Assembly (NCBI RefSeq): GCF_000144605.1
Contig: NC_014375.1
Span: 3,230,501-3,294,500, forward strand
Origin: Brevundimonas subvibrioides ATCC 15264
Lineage (GTDB): Bacteria; Pseudomonadota; Alphaproteobacteria; Caulobacterales; Caulobacteraceae
Direction: 5' to 3'
Length of the DNA stretch: 64,000 nt
A program made the position numbers and the translations under genes. The notes beneath the pieces are model-generated. The model did not search any database and had not been told where the DNA came from. It saw nothing but the letters and a program-made list of their open reading frames with translations. The stretch's first letter is position 1. Each line of letters opens with the position of its first letter. Of the stretch, positions 52,401 to 60,543 are shown piece by piece.

Positions 52401-53750
52401 CTAGCCCACCAGGGCCGTCACCGCGCCCTGGCCCTCGGCCGGGGCGAACCGGCCGCCCCGCTCGCGACGCGCGGCTTCCAGCGCCGCGGCCGACATCGCG
52501 CCCTCGGCCCGGGCCCGTTCCAGCTCGGCCCGCAGCGCGGCGGCCTGCTGCATCAGGGTCTGGGCCTTGGCGTGGTGGTCGTCCTGGGCGGCCGCCAGCT
52601 TGGCCTGGATCTTCAGCATCCGGTCCTCGGCGCGGGCGATGGCCTTGTCGTGGGTCGCGGCCGCCTTGGTCAGGGTCTCGGCGCGATCGACGGCCGCCAG
52701 ACGCGCGACCTCCATCCCGGCCAGACGCTGGCGCGCATCCTCGGCCTCGGTTTCCAGACCCTTCACCCGCTCCATCGCCCGGTCCAGGGCGATCTGCAGG
52801 CCCTCGGCCTTGCGTTCGGCCGTATGCTGGCCGGCCTGAAGGTCGTTCAGCCGCGCGGCCTGCTCGGTGTTCAGGACCTCGAGCCCGTTGGCCCGCGCCG
52901 TCGCCGTATCCAGCCGCGAGGACAGGGCTGCGATTTCGGCGCGCGCGGTCTCGACCTGGGTCTCCAGCGCCCGCATCGCCCGGGCCGTCTCGCTCTGCTC
53001 GGAGGACGACCGCGCCCGTTCGGTGGCCAGCAGGCCCTCGTTCGCCGCCGAGGTGCGCGCCAGGGCCGCGATCTCGGCCCCGACCTCGTCCATGCGGCGG
53101 CGCAGGATGGTGTTCTCCTCGGCGGCCAGGGCGTGGTCGCGCTGCAGCTGCGTGCGCGCGCCGTCCGACTCGGTGCGCAGGGCCTCGGCCTGCTTCAGCT
53201 GGTTGCGAAGCGCGTCCTGGTCCTGTTCCAGTTCACGGATGCGCTGGTCCGCAGCCTTCTGGCCGGTCTCCAGCGCCTCGGCCCGCGCCGTCGTCTGCGA
53301 CAGCTCGCTGCGCAGGCGATCGGTCTCCAGCCGGGCGTCCTGCAGGGCGGCCGCGTGCTCGCCGTTCCGTGCCGTCAGCTCCTCGACCCGGCCCTCGGCC
53401 TCGTTGAGAGCGTCGGTCAGGGCCCGCGCCTCGGCGTTGACGGCATCGAGCTGCGCCGTGATCTCGGCATTGCTGGTGCGAAGGTTGATCAGTTCCACAT
53501 GGCTGTCGCGCCGCGACTGGAACTCCGCCTCGAGGGGCCGCCGCAGCTGGCCGAGCAGGGCCTCGAACGTGCCGAAGTCGCGCGCCATGTCGGCCATCTG
53601 GTCCAGGCTGTCCTGGATGGTCTCGAACCGCTCGCCGATCAGACCCGGGTTGTCGGCGCTGGTCCCGGCCGCGATGACGGCGCTCTGCGGCGCACCGCGC
53701 TCGCCCTTGCCGTTTCGCGACAGAACCCGGTCGATCCTGGACAACATCAT
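52401..53750 (-). CDS. Long coiled-coil protein, crescentin-like candidate
   Basis: A protein of about 449 residues, nearly all one continuous heptad-rich coiled coil from about residue 40 to 430. The basic N-terminus has Arg/Lys spaced in LSRIDRVLSRNGKGERG, and the short tail is GRFAPAEGQGAVTALVG. No signal, membrane helix or ATPase motif, which argues against an SMC or exported protein. Size, basic head and all-rod layout resemble crescentin of Caulobacter (about 457 residues), an intermediate-filament-like shape protein. The ATG at 53750 follows GGGAG; an ATG at 53789 would add 13 residues. Homology is a guess from layout only. Confidence 0.7.
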   Translation of the reverse strand: MMLSRIDRVLSRNGKGERGAPQSAVIAAGTSADNPGLIGERFETIQDSLDQMADMARDFGTFEALLGQLRRPLEAEFQSRRDSHVELINLRTSNAEITAQLDAVNAEARALTDALNEAEGRVEELTARNGEHAAALQDARLETDRLRSELSQTTARAEALETGQKAADQRIRELEQDQDALRNQLKQAEALRTESDGARTQLQRDHALAAEENTILRRRMDEVGAEIAALARTSAANEGLLATERARSSSEQSETARAMRALETQVETARAEIAALSSRLDTATARANGLEVLNTEQAARLNDLQAGQHTAERKAEGLQIALDRAMERVKGLETEAEDARQRLAGMEVARLAAVDRAETLTKAAATHDKAIARAEDRMLKIQAKLAAAQDDHHAKAQTLMQQAAALRAELERARAEGAMSAAALEAARRERGGRFAPAEGQGAVTALVG

Positions 53751-53889
53751 GGTCGTGCTCCCGCCCTGTGGGGGGATGACGCCTGACATCGGCGGTCTCG
53801 AATCGACCTTGTCATTCTCCCCGAAGGGAAAAGGTTAACCGCCGTTCACCGACCTGTCGATACCGCCGTTAGGGTACGAATCCGCACGG

Positions 53890-54663
53890 TCAGCCGGCGA
53901 ACTTCGCCATGTCCTCGTCCGAGATGTCCTCGTTCGAATAGACCATCGACACGTCGTCCTCGGCGTCGAGCGCATCCAGCAGCTTCATCAGCGTGCCGAC
54001 CTGGTCACCGGAGACCGGCACCTCGGTCTGGGGCTTCCAGACGATGGCCGTCGACTTCGGGTCACCCAGCACCTTGGACATGGCCTCGGCCACCTCGTTC
54101 AGGTCCTCGAAGGCGGTCCAGATCGTGTGGCCGGGCGCGTCCTCGTAGATGTCGGGTTTTTCCAGATCGCTCTCGACGTCCTGGGCCCCCGCCTCGATCG
54201 CGGCCTCCATGATGGCATCTTCGGTGCCCGCCTCGGCCGGATAGACGATCTTGCCGACCCGGTCCCACATGAAGGCGACCGAGTTCATCTCGCCCAGCGC
54301 CCCGCCGTTCTTGGTGAAGGCCACGCGAATGTTGGAGTTGGCGCGGTTGCGGTTGTCCGTCAGGGCCTCGACGATGATGCCGACCCCGCCGGGCCCCCGG
54401 CCCTCGTAGCGGACCTCCTCCATCGTATCGACGTCGCCGCCGGCCGCCTTGTTGATGGCGCGCTGGATCACGTCCTTGGGCAGGCTTTCGGCCTTGGCGT
54501 TGTTGACCGCCAGGCGCAGGCGCGGGTTCAGGGCGACGTCGGGCATGCCCGACTTGGCGGCCACGGTGATGTCGCGCGACAGTTTCGAAAACAGCTTGGA
54601 GCGGACCGCGTCGGCGCGGCCCTTGCGGTGCATGATGTTCTTGAACTTGGAATGGCCGGCCAT
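53890..54663 (-). CDS. YebC/TACO1/PmpR family regulator or translation factor
   Basis: A 257-residue cytosolic protein of the YebC family. It opens with the invariant [19 protein letters not shown], followed by [22 protein letters not shown] near 83-104. The acidic C-terminus ([18 protein letters not shown]) is typical. Usual roles are DNA-binding regulation or relief of ribosome stalling at proline-rich stretches. The latter fits a genome with many Pro-rich proteins, but that is inference. In many proteobacteria the gene lies near ruvC; here it is about 4.5 kb upstream of ruvC. Confidence 0.95.
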   Translation of the reverse strand: MAGHSKFKNIMHRKGRADAVRSKLFSKLSRDITVAAKSGMPDVALNPRLRLAVNNAKAESLPKDVIQRAINKAAGGDVDTMEEVRYEGRGPGGVGIIVEALTDNRNRANSNIRVAFTKNGGALGEMNSVAFMWDRVGKIVYPAEAGTEDAIMEAAIEAGAQDVESDLEKPDIYEDAPGHTIWTAFEDLNEVAEAMSKVLGDPKSTAIVWKPQTEVPVSGDQVGTLMKLLDALDAEDDVSMVYSNEDISDEDMAKFAG

Positions 54664-54866
54664 GTTTGTCTCTTCAGGACGCTGACACTCGGCGCGCGGC
54701 GCCTCGCTGCCTGAGCGCAAGGTTTGTGGGACCGCCCGCTGGCTGCGTCAGCGCGGATCGGTGGGATTTGGCAGCCGCCTCTAGCCCATGGCCGCGCGGC
54801 TGTCACGGCATGCGGAACCTGTGCCATTAATGCGGGTTTGATGGGTCGAACCCAGGGAGCTGCGCC

Positions 54867-55052
54867 ATGCAAGCCGAAGACGTCTACTACGACGAAGAGA
54901 CCGCGGACGAAGCCGACATCGTGGAATGGTACGCCAAGCGCCCGGTCACGGTGTCGACGGCGGTCGCCACCGGTTCGATCGTCGGAGCCTTCGCGCTCGG
55001 CGTGCTGACTGCCGTCGGCGCGCTCGCGCTGCTCGGCTATATGGACGACTGA
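54867..55052 (+). CDS. Small single-pass membrane protein, 61 aa
   Basis: A short ORF with an AGGGAG site 8 nt before the ATG. Residues 1-25 are acidic (YYDEETADEADIVEWY), then comes a basic pair, then one Ala/Gly/Leu-rich helix (about 33-56), ending GYMDD. The acidic head then helix plan is coherent and unlike random high-GC ORFs, so I think it is real. Function unknown. It is convergent with the secreted protein ending at 55074. Confidence 0.6.
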   Translation: MQAEDVYYDEETADEADIVEWYAKRPVTVSTAVATGSIVGAFALGVLTAVGALALLGYMDD

Positions 55053-55073
55053 CGGGCCGGACGCCCGACGCCG

Positions 55074-55418
55074 TCAGATCTGCGGCGTCGGCGTCTGGGC
55101 GGGCTCTTCGGCCGCGTCCGAGGGTTCTTCGGCGGCATCGGCCGGTTGGGCGGCCGCCTGGACTTCGGCCTGCCGCGCGGCCTCGGCCTGGGCCCGTCGC
55201 GCGGCCTCGGCCTGGGCTTCAGCCGCCATACGTGCCTCTTCCTCGGCGAACCGGCGGTCCTCGGCCAGCCGCGCCTGACGACGGGCCGAACGGTCCATCA
55301 TCTGCTGCATGCGGGACTGCACCACCATCGGAGAGGCCGATGCGGGTTCTGGCACGATCGTGCTCAGCCCCATCACGGTAACGGCACTCAGGACAGCGAG
55401 CTTGATGACGTGGGACAT
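55074..55418 (-). CDS. Small exported Ala/Glu/Arg-rich protein
   Basis: A 114-residue protein with a signal peptide (KLAVLSAVTVMGLSTIV, cleavage near ASAS). The mature part is a highly charged, probably single-helix segment (residues 35-85; RRQARLAEDRRFAEEEARMA, then AEAARRAQAEAARQAE). An acidic Pro-containing tail follows (AAEEPSDAAEEPAQTPTP). The ATG at 55418 is favoured over 55454 because it gives the signal peptide. I do not recognise a family. Confidence 0.65.
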   Translation of the reverse strand: MSHVIKLAVLSAVTVMGLSTIVPEPASASPMVVQSRMQQMMDRSARRQARLAEDRRFAEEEARMAAEAQAEAARRAQAEAARQAEVQAAAQPADAAEEPSDAAEEPAQTPTPQI

Positions 55419-55541
55419 GGCGGGACACTCGGAAGAAGAACGGGGTTTCTCCACCCTTGCGCATTATTACGGGATTGCAATGTGTCTTTTTGCGCGCTCG
55501 CGAAAGCGTGACGGTTTTGCATCAGGCTGTGGCCGCCGACC

Positions 55542-55973
55542 TCAGGCCTGCAGGTTTTCGACCACCCGTCTCAGGCCGTCGGGCAGGGGTTTGGGACGAC
55601 GGGTTTCGGCGTCGACATAGACGTGCACGAAATGCCCGATCGCGGCCGGTTCGGTGGACGCCCGGCGGAACACCGCGAACCCGTAGGTCACGCTCGAGGT
55701 GCCGATCCGGTCGACCTTGATTCCCACCTCGATGACATCGGGAAAGGCCAGGGACGAGGTGTACCGGCAGCCGCTGTCGACGACCAGGCCGATCGAATCC
55801 TTCAGCACGCCCGCGATGATCAGATGGGCGTTCACGGCCGAATCGACGAACTCGTAGAACTTGGCGTTGTTGATGTGGCCGTACTGGTCGTTGTCCGCCC
55901 AGCGTGTGGAGACCGTATGGTAGGCCTTGTAGGTTTCCCGTTCGGCCAGGGCCCCCTCGTCGCGTTTCGGCAT
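55542..55973 (-). CDS. 4HBT-type acyl-CoA thioesterase
   Basis: A 143-residue hotdog thioesterase. The motif TRWADNDQYGHINNAKFYEF near 23-42 has the catalytic Asp of the 4-hydroxybenzoyl-CoA thioesterase/YbgC group; CRYTSSLAFPDVIEVGIKVD follows near 69-88. Substrate unknown; short or medium acyl-CoA or phenylacyl-CoA are usual. It is divergent from the alcohol dehydrogenase gene at 56093. Confidence 0.88.
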   Translation of the reverse strand: MPKRDEGALAERETYKAYHTVSTRWADNDQYGHINNAKFYEFVDSAVNAHLIIAGVLKDSIGLVVDSGCRYTSSLAFPDVIEVGIKVDRIGTSSVTYGFAVFRRASTEPAAIGHFVHVYVDAETRRPKPLPDGLRRVVENLQA

Positions 55974-56092
55974 CGGTCTCTCGTCCCTCTTCCCGGCGTC
56001 TTCGCCGATCGTGTCTGTCCGACGCTCGGGCTTGGCCTCCGTCGCGTCAAGCGCCTATCGAGGGCGGACCGCGCGTTTTCAACCGACAGGCC

Positions 56093-57226
56093 ATGACCCA
56101 GATCCGCACCCGCGCCGCCGTCCTCCGCGCCATGGGCACCGCCCGGCCCTATGCCGACAGCCGCCCGCTGTCGATCGAGGCCGTGACCCTCGACCCGCCC
56201 GGTCCCGGAGAGGTCCTCGTCGCCATCAAGGCGGCGGGCCTGTGCCATTCCGATCTCAGCGTCATGAACGGCGACCGGCCGCGCCCCCTGCCCATGGCCC
56301 TTGGGCACGAGGCGGCGGGCGTGGTCGAACGACTGGGAGACGGCGTCACCGACCTGGCCGTCGGCGATCACGTCGCCCTGGTCTTCATGCCGTCCTGCGG
56401 CCACTGTGACCCTTGCGCGGGCGGGCGTCCCGCCCTGTGCGAGCCGGGGGCCGCCGCCAACGGCAAGGGCGAGCTTCTGGCCGGCGGCAAGCGCATCCAT
56501 CACGACCACGAGACCCTGAACCATCACCTCGGCTGCTCCGCTTTCGCCGACCACGCGGTGGTGTCGCGGCGCTCGCTGGTGAAGATCGACCCGGCCCTGT
56601 CGTTCGAGGAAGCGGCCCTGTTCGGCTGCGCGGTCCTGACGGGGGTCGGCGCGGTGGTGAACACGGCGGGCGTCACGGCGGGCCAGAGCGTGGTCGTCGT
56701 CGGCCTGGGCGGCGTCGGCCTGGCCAGCGTGCTCGGGGCCCTGGCCTGCGGGGCCTCCCCCGTCATCGCCGTCGACCTGTCCGAGGACAAGCTGGCCCTG
56801 GCCCGCACGCTCGGGGCCGTGCAGACGGTCAATGCCGCCGATCCTGATGCCGTCGACCAGGTCCGCGCCCTGACCCGGGGCGGGGCCGACGTCGCCATCG
56901 AGATGGCCGGATCCGTGCGCGCGCTGGATGCCGCCTGGAAGATGACCCGGCGCGGCGGCACCACCGTCACCGCCGGACTGCCGCCGGCCGATGCGACCCT
57001 GGCCGTCAACGTCGTCTCCCTGGTCGGCGAGGAGCGTACCCTGAAGGGATCCTACATCGGCACCTGCGTGCCCAGTCGCGACATTCCCCGCTACGTCGCC
57101 CTCTATCGTCAGGGACGGCTACCGGTCGACCGGCTCATGAGCGGCACGATCGGGCTGGACGACATCAACGCCGGGTTCGACCGGCTTCACGCCGGAGAGG
57201 TCGTCCGGCTGGTCGTCACCTTCTAG
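56093..57226 (+). CDS. Zinc-dependent alcohol dehydrogenase (MDR family)
   Basis: A 377-residue class III-like medium-chain dehydrogenase. The catalytic zinc site is in KAAGLCHSDLSVM near 46-58 (Cys) and MALGHEAAGVVE near 68-79. The structural zinc site has Cys residues in PSCGHCDPCAGGRPALC near 100-116, and the nucleotide site is VVVVGLGGVGLASVLGA near 202-218. It oxidises alcohols or S-hydroxymethyl adducts with NAD(P)+. Upstream in-frame sequence before 56093 looks non-coding. Its last 108 nt overlap the convergent lipoprotein gene. Confidence 0.9.
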   Translation: MTQIRTRAAVLRAMGTARPYADSRPLSIEAVTLDPPGPGEVLVAIKAAGLCHSDLSVMNGDRPRPLPMALGHEAAGVVERLGDGVTDLAVGDHVALVFMPSCGHCDPCAGGRPALCEPGAAANGKGELLAGGKRIHHDHETLNHHLGCSAFADHAVVSRRSLVKIDPALSFEEAALFGCAVLTGVGAVVNTAGVTAGQSVVVVGLGGVGLASVLGALACGASPVIAVDLSEDKLALARTLGAVQTVNAADPDAVDQVRALTRGGADVAIEMAGSVRALDAAWKMTRRGGTTVTAGLPPADATLAVNVVSLVGEERTLKGSYIGTCVPSRDIPRYVALYRQGRLPVDRLMSGTIGLDDINAGFDRLHAGEVVRLVVTF

Positions 57227-57742
57227 GGGCGGCGGCACGGGCTCCGTCGCGGCGGCCACGACCGGTTCGGGCGGGGGCGGCAGGGGGTGGGTGCAATAGT
57301 CGAAGAAGGCCTTGATCTGCGCGCGACCCGGGGCCTTGGCCGCCAGCGTCAGATCCGCGTCGTCCATCCCGACCGCCAGGGCGTTTCCTTCCCGCAGGGC
57401 CGCGAACACCGGGTGGTCGGCCGCCGCATCGACCTCTCTGCGGAAGGTCCCCGTGGCCGTCCCGCTGGTCAGCACCGCCTCGCTGCCCCCGTCCCAGCTG
57501 GCCCGGACGACCTGGCTGTCGGGCAGGCAGCTCATGTGGAACAGGCTGACCCCCTCGGCCCAGTCTCCGTCGCCGAAATCCAGATCTGCCGAGCCGCCGT
57601 GCGCCACGAAGGACCAGTCATAGGTTGCCGGCACCGTGTCGCCTCCGACGCGGGCGACATCCTCGCCACCCCCCTCACCGGACACCGGCTGGCAGGCCGT
57701 CAGGCCCAGCCCAAACACCGCGACGATCAGCGATCGGATCAT
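57119..57742 (-). CDS. Lipoprotein of unknown function
   Basis: A 207-residue protein starting at an ATG at 57742, with a short lipoprotein signal (SLIVAVFGLGLTACQP, lipobox LTAC). The middle looks globular (YDWSFVAHGGSADLDFGDGD, FHMSCLPDSQVVRASW, and IKAFFDYCTHP with possible disulfide Cys). The last 55 residues are Pro/Val/Glu-rich and run through the antisense of the dehydrogenase 3' end. The true stop may have been lost, or the overlap may be natural. No family recognised. Confidence 0.68.
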   Translation of the reverse strand: MIRSLIVAVFGLGLTACQPVSGEGGGEDVARVGGDTVPATYDWSFVAHGGSADLDFGDGDWAEGVSLFHMSCLPDSQVVRASWDGGSEAVLTSGTATGTFRREVDAAADHPVFAALREGNALAVGMDDADLTLAAKAPGRAQIKAFFDYCTHPLPPPPEPVVAAATEPVPPPLEGDDQPDDLSGVKPVEPGVDVVQPDRAAHEPVDR

Positions 57743-57884
57743 ACACTCACCGGAGAACGCACCGTCCCCCCGACGGCCCGGAGACCCTAGAACCATTCCG
57801 GACGCGTCGCCAAGCTGTCGCCGTCGGGTGACAGAACGATGCACCCGCGCTACTGACCGCGTCGGTCTACAAAGGAAACGCACA

Positions 57885-58394
57885 ATGGCCACCGAACTGT
57901 ACGACCTCACCGTCCCGGGCTTCACGCGCGGCCTGCGCGCCCTGTCGGCCATTCTGGACAAGGCCGTGGCCCATGCCGCCACCACCGGCGTCGACGCCGA
58001 CGACTGGCTGTCCCTGCGCCTGATCGACGACATGAACCCGCTGATCAAACAGGTCCAGACCGCCTGCGACAGCCCCAAGCTCGCGGTCGCCCGCCTGTCC
58101 GGCATGGCGGCCCCCGTTCACGACGATTCGGAAAAGACCATCGCCGACCTCCAGGTCCGCATCGCCGACACCCTGGCCTACATCCGGTCCGTGCCCCGCT
58201 CCGCCATCGACGGCCAGGAGAGCAAGGAGGTCACACTCACCTTCCCGGGCGGAGAGATGAAATTCCTCGGCCAGCCCTATGCCACCGGCTTCGCGGTGCC
58301 GAACTTCTACTTCCACCTGACCACCGCCTACGGTCTTTTGCGCCAGGCGGGCGTGCCGCTCGGCAAGCGGGACTACATGGGCACGCCGGGCTGA
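57885..58394 (+). CDS. DUF1993 family protein
   Basis: A 169-residue cytosolic helical protein. The DUF1993 pattern includes LYDLTVPGFTRGLRALSAIL near 4-23, then LIDDMNPLIKQVQTACD near 46-62, and NFYFHLTTAYGLLRQAGVPLGK near 140-161. These proteins belong to the DinB-like four-helix group with no proven function. AAAGGAAACGCACA precedes the ATG. Complete. Confidence 0.87.
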   Translation: MATELYDLTVPGFTRGLRALSAILDKAVAHAATTGVDADDWLSLRLIDDMNPLIKQVQTACDSPKLAVARLSGMAAPVHDDSEKTIADLQVRIADTLAYIRSVPRSAIDGQESKEVTLTFPGGEMKFLGQPYATGFAVPNFYFHLTTAYGLLRQAGVPLGKRDYMGTPG

Positions 58395-58610
58395 CCGGGC
58401 CGCGCACGATGCCTTGGAAAGCGCGGGAACCCGGCTGAGAAATCGGCGTTTCCGGACGATCAGTTCACGGAACGAGTGCGGGCGTTGATCATCAGGCATT
58501 TCAGGGGACGGGGTCGCCACGCGGCCGTCCAGCCCGAACACAGGCACGGCGGCCTGCTGTTCCGCCTCTTCATGGCTTGGTTCAGACGCGGCGGCATTCG
58601 CAGGTAGAGG
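58395..58610. other. Intergenic region, nothing recognised
   Basis: A 216-nt gap between convergent genes. Small ORFs on the minus strand (for example one ending at 58460) have no ribosome-binding site or protein-like composition. I see no clear terminator hairpin with a T-run, RNA gene or repeat. Confidence 0.4.
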
Positions 58611-59456
58611 TCAGGCGCGCAGCAGCGCCTCGACCTCGGCGCGCGTCGGCAGCGACGGCTGGGCCCCGGCCTTCGTCGCCGCCAGCGCCCCGGCCGTGCA
58701 GGCAAACGCCAGCGCGTCCGCGGGCTCCAGCCCCTCCAGCAGGGCCACCACGATCGCGCCCACGAAGGCGTCGCCGGCCCCGGTCGCGTCGACGGCCGTG
58801 ACCTCCGGCGGTGCCGCCCGCGCCACTTCCTCGCCGCGCTGGAACATCACCGCCCCGGCCGCCCCGTAGGTCACCACCACCCGGCCACCGCCCCGGTGCA
58901 GCAGGTCGCCATAGAAGGCGGCCTCGATCTCGTTGACCACGATCAGGTCGCAGCGCCGCAGCAGCTGTTCCGAGACCGGCTGGGCGGGAGCCAGGTTGGC
59001 GCAGACGAACTCCGTCGCCCGCCCCACGGCGGCCTCGACCACCGCGATCGGCAGTTCCAGCTGAACGATCAGCGGGGTCTCGATCCGGGCCCACAACTGC
59101 TCCTGGGTGATCGTGTGATTGGCCCCGGCCGCGACCACGATCTGGTTCTCGCCGGAGGGATCCACGGCGATCAGGGCCACCCCGGTGGGGGCCTCGACGT
59201 CCGTCTGGACCCCCGACAGCTCGACCCCGAAGGCCTCGAGCAGCGCCAGGGCCTCGTCGGCCATGGTGTCGTCGCCGACCCGCCCGATCAGCAGGACCTC
59301 GGCCCCCAGCTTGTGGGCCGCCAGCGCCTGGTTGGCCCCCTTGCCGCCCGGATGCCGCGCCAGGGTCGCCCCCGTCACCGTCTCGCCGGCGGCGGGCAGA
59401 TGCGGCGCGCTGGCCACGAGATCCAGGTTGATGGAGCCCACGACGGTCACGTTCAT
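58611..59456 (-). CDS. rbsK: Ribokinase
   Basis: A 281-residue PfkB-family sugar kinase. Seen: MNVTVVGSINLDLVASAPHLPAAG at the start (first 24 residues), RHPGGKGANQALAAHKLG near 34-51, the EAAVGRATEF region, and the active-site VDATGAGDAFVGAIVVAL near 226-243. It makes ribose-5-phosphate. Its start overlaps the nucleoside hydrolase stop by 4 nt, so ribose released from nucleosides would be phosphorylated at once. Confidence 0.93.
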   Translation of the reverse strand: MNVTVVGSINLDLVASAPHLPAAGETVTGATLARHPGGKGANQALAAHKLGAEVLLIGRVGDDTMADEALALLEAFGVELSGVQTDVEAPTGVALIAVDPSGENQIVVAAGANHTITQEQLWARIETPLIVQLELPIAVVEAAVGRATEFVCANLAPAQPVSEQLLRRCDLIVVNEIEAAFYGDLLHRGGGRVVVTYGAAGAVMFQRGEEVARAAPPEVTAVDATGAGDAFVGAIVVALLEGLEPADALAFACTAGALAATKAGAQPSLPTRAEVEALLRA

Positions 59457-60391
59457 TCGCCACCCCCCAGCCGCGCGGCCAGCAGGTCGAACACCCCCTG
59501 CCCGTCGGCCCAGGTCGCCCAGTGATGCCGCGCCGTTTCGCCGTCGACCCGGAACTCCACCGCCGTATGCCCGCGCGTCAGCTCGCTTTCGGTCTCGACC
59601 GCGATCCGGCAGGGCGCCAGCCGGAACAGTTCGGGTCGCAACAGCCAGGCCACGGTGCAGGGGTCATGCAGAGGGGCCGCATCCCAGCCGACGATGTCCC
59701 GCTCGATGGCCTGGGAGAACCGCAGCAGCCTGGCCGCCGTCGCCGCCCGCGCGTCGCCCGACGCCTCCAGCGCCACGATCCGGGCCTCGGTCGCCCGCAC
59801 CTGATGGGTCGCATCCAGCCCCATCACGATCATCTCGCACCCACTGGCGAACACCTCCGCCGCCGCGTCCGGATCGGCCCAGATGTTGAACTCGGCGGAC
59901 GGCGTGATGTTGCCGCCCTCGCTGCGCGCGCCGCCCATGGCCACCACCGGCCCCATCCGGGCCGCCAGCCGGGGCTCGGCCTTCATCGCCAGCGCCAGAT
60001 TGGTCATCGGCCCCATCAGGGCCAGGGCCACCGAGCCTTCCGGTTCGTCCATCACGATCCGCGTCAGGGCGTCGGCCTCGTGACCGTCCGCCAGCGGAGC
60101 ATCCGGCTCGAACACCTCCAGCCAGCCCAGCCCCTCGGCTCCGTGGAACTCCCCGGCCCCGGCCGGTTCGCGCCGCAGGGGCACGCCGGCGCCCGCGAAC
60201 ACGGGCACGTCCTCGCGCTCCGCGATCTGGCGGATGATCCGGGCATTGCGGCTGGTCCGCGCCACCGGGACATTGCCGCCGACCGTCATGATCGCCTTGA
60301 GGTCCAGCTCGGGCGAGGCGAAGGCCAGCAACAGCCCGATGGCGTCGTCCACCCCGGGGTCGCAGTCGATGATCAGGCTCTGTCTTTTCAC
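59453..60391 (-). CDS. Inosine-uridine-type nucleoside hydrolase
   Basis: A 312-residue enzyme that cleaves the N-glycosidic bond of ribonucleosides to base plus ribose. The Ca2+-binding signature IIDCDPGVDDAIGLLLAF lies near 7-24; MGPMTNLALAM follows near 123-133, and PSAEFNIWADPDAAAEVF near 163-180. The catalytic HDPC-type region (PLHDPCTVAWLL) is near 240-251. It starts with GTG. It forms a nucleoside-salvage pair with rbsK. Base specificity is uncertain. Confidence 0.9.
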   Translation of the reverse strand: MKRQSLIIDCDPGVDDAIGLLLAFASPELDLKAIMTVGGNVPVARTSRNARIIRQIAEREDVPVFAGAGVPLRREPAGAGEFHGAEGLGWLEVFEPDAPLADGHEADALTRIVMDEPEGSVALALMGPMTNLALAMKAEPRLAARMGPVVAMGGARSEGGNITPSAEFNIWADPDAAAEVFASGCEMIVMGLDATHQVRATEARIVALEASGDARAATAARLLRFSQAIERDIVGWDAAPLHDPCTVAWLLRPELFRLAPCRIAVETESELTRGHTAVEFRVDGETARHHWATWADGQGVFDLLAARLGGGE

Positions 60392-60453
60392 CGGCCCTGA
60401 ATGCGTCGAGGCGCGGACGGGAGCAACCCCGTCCGCGCCTGACCGGCCCGCGG

Positions 60454-60489
60454 CTCAAGCAGCGAGCCGCCGCGCGGTGAGCGATAGCC
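60454..60489. repeat. 36-bp direct repeat, copy 1
   Basis: The unit contains GAGCCGCCGCGCGG, with an internal palindromic CGCCGCGCGG core, and occurs between the nucleoside hydrolase and PhoX genes. It matches copy 2 at 34 of 36 positions with a 50-bp period. Confidence 0.7.
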
Positions 60490-60503
60490 ACTTAAGGACA
60501 TGC

Positions 60504-60539
60504 CTCAAGCAGCGAGCCGCCGCGCGGCGAGCGTTAGCC
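60504..60539. repeat. 36-bp direct repeat, copy 2
   Basis: The second copy of the unit at 60454; the differences are T/C in CGCGGTGA versus CGCGGCGA and A/T in GCGATAGCC versus GCGTTAGCC. It ends 5 nt before the PhoX stop codon. Each copy can fold into a hairpin through its palindromic core, so it may also end transcription from PhoX. Confidence 0.7.
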
Positions 60540-60543
60540 GCCC

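Noticed and set aside
58460-58705. A small minus-strand ORF between DUF1993 and rbsK
   Set aside because: Arg/Pro-rich, overlaps rbsK, and lacks a ribosome-binding site.
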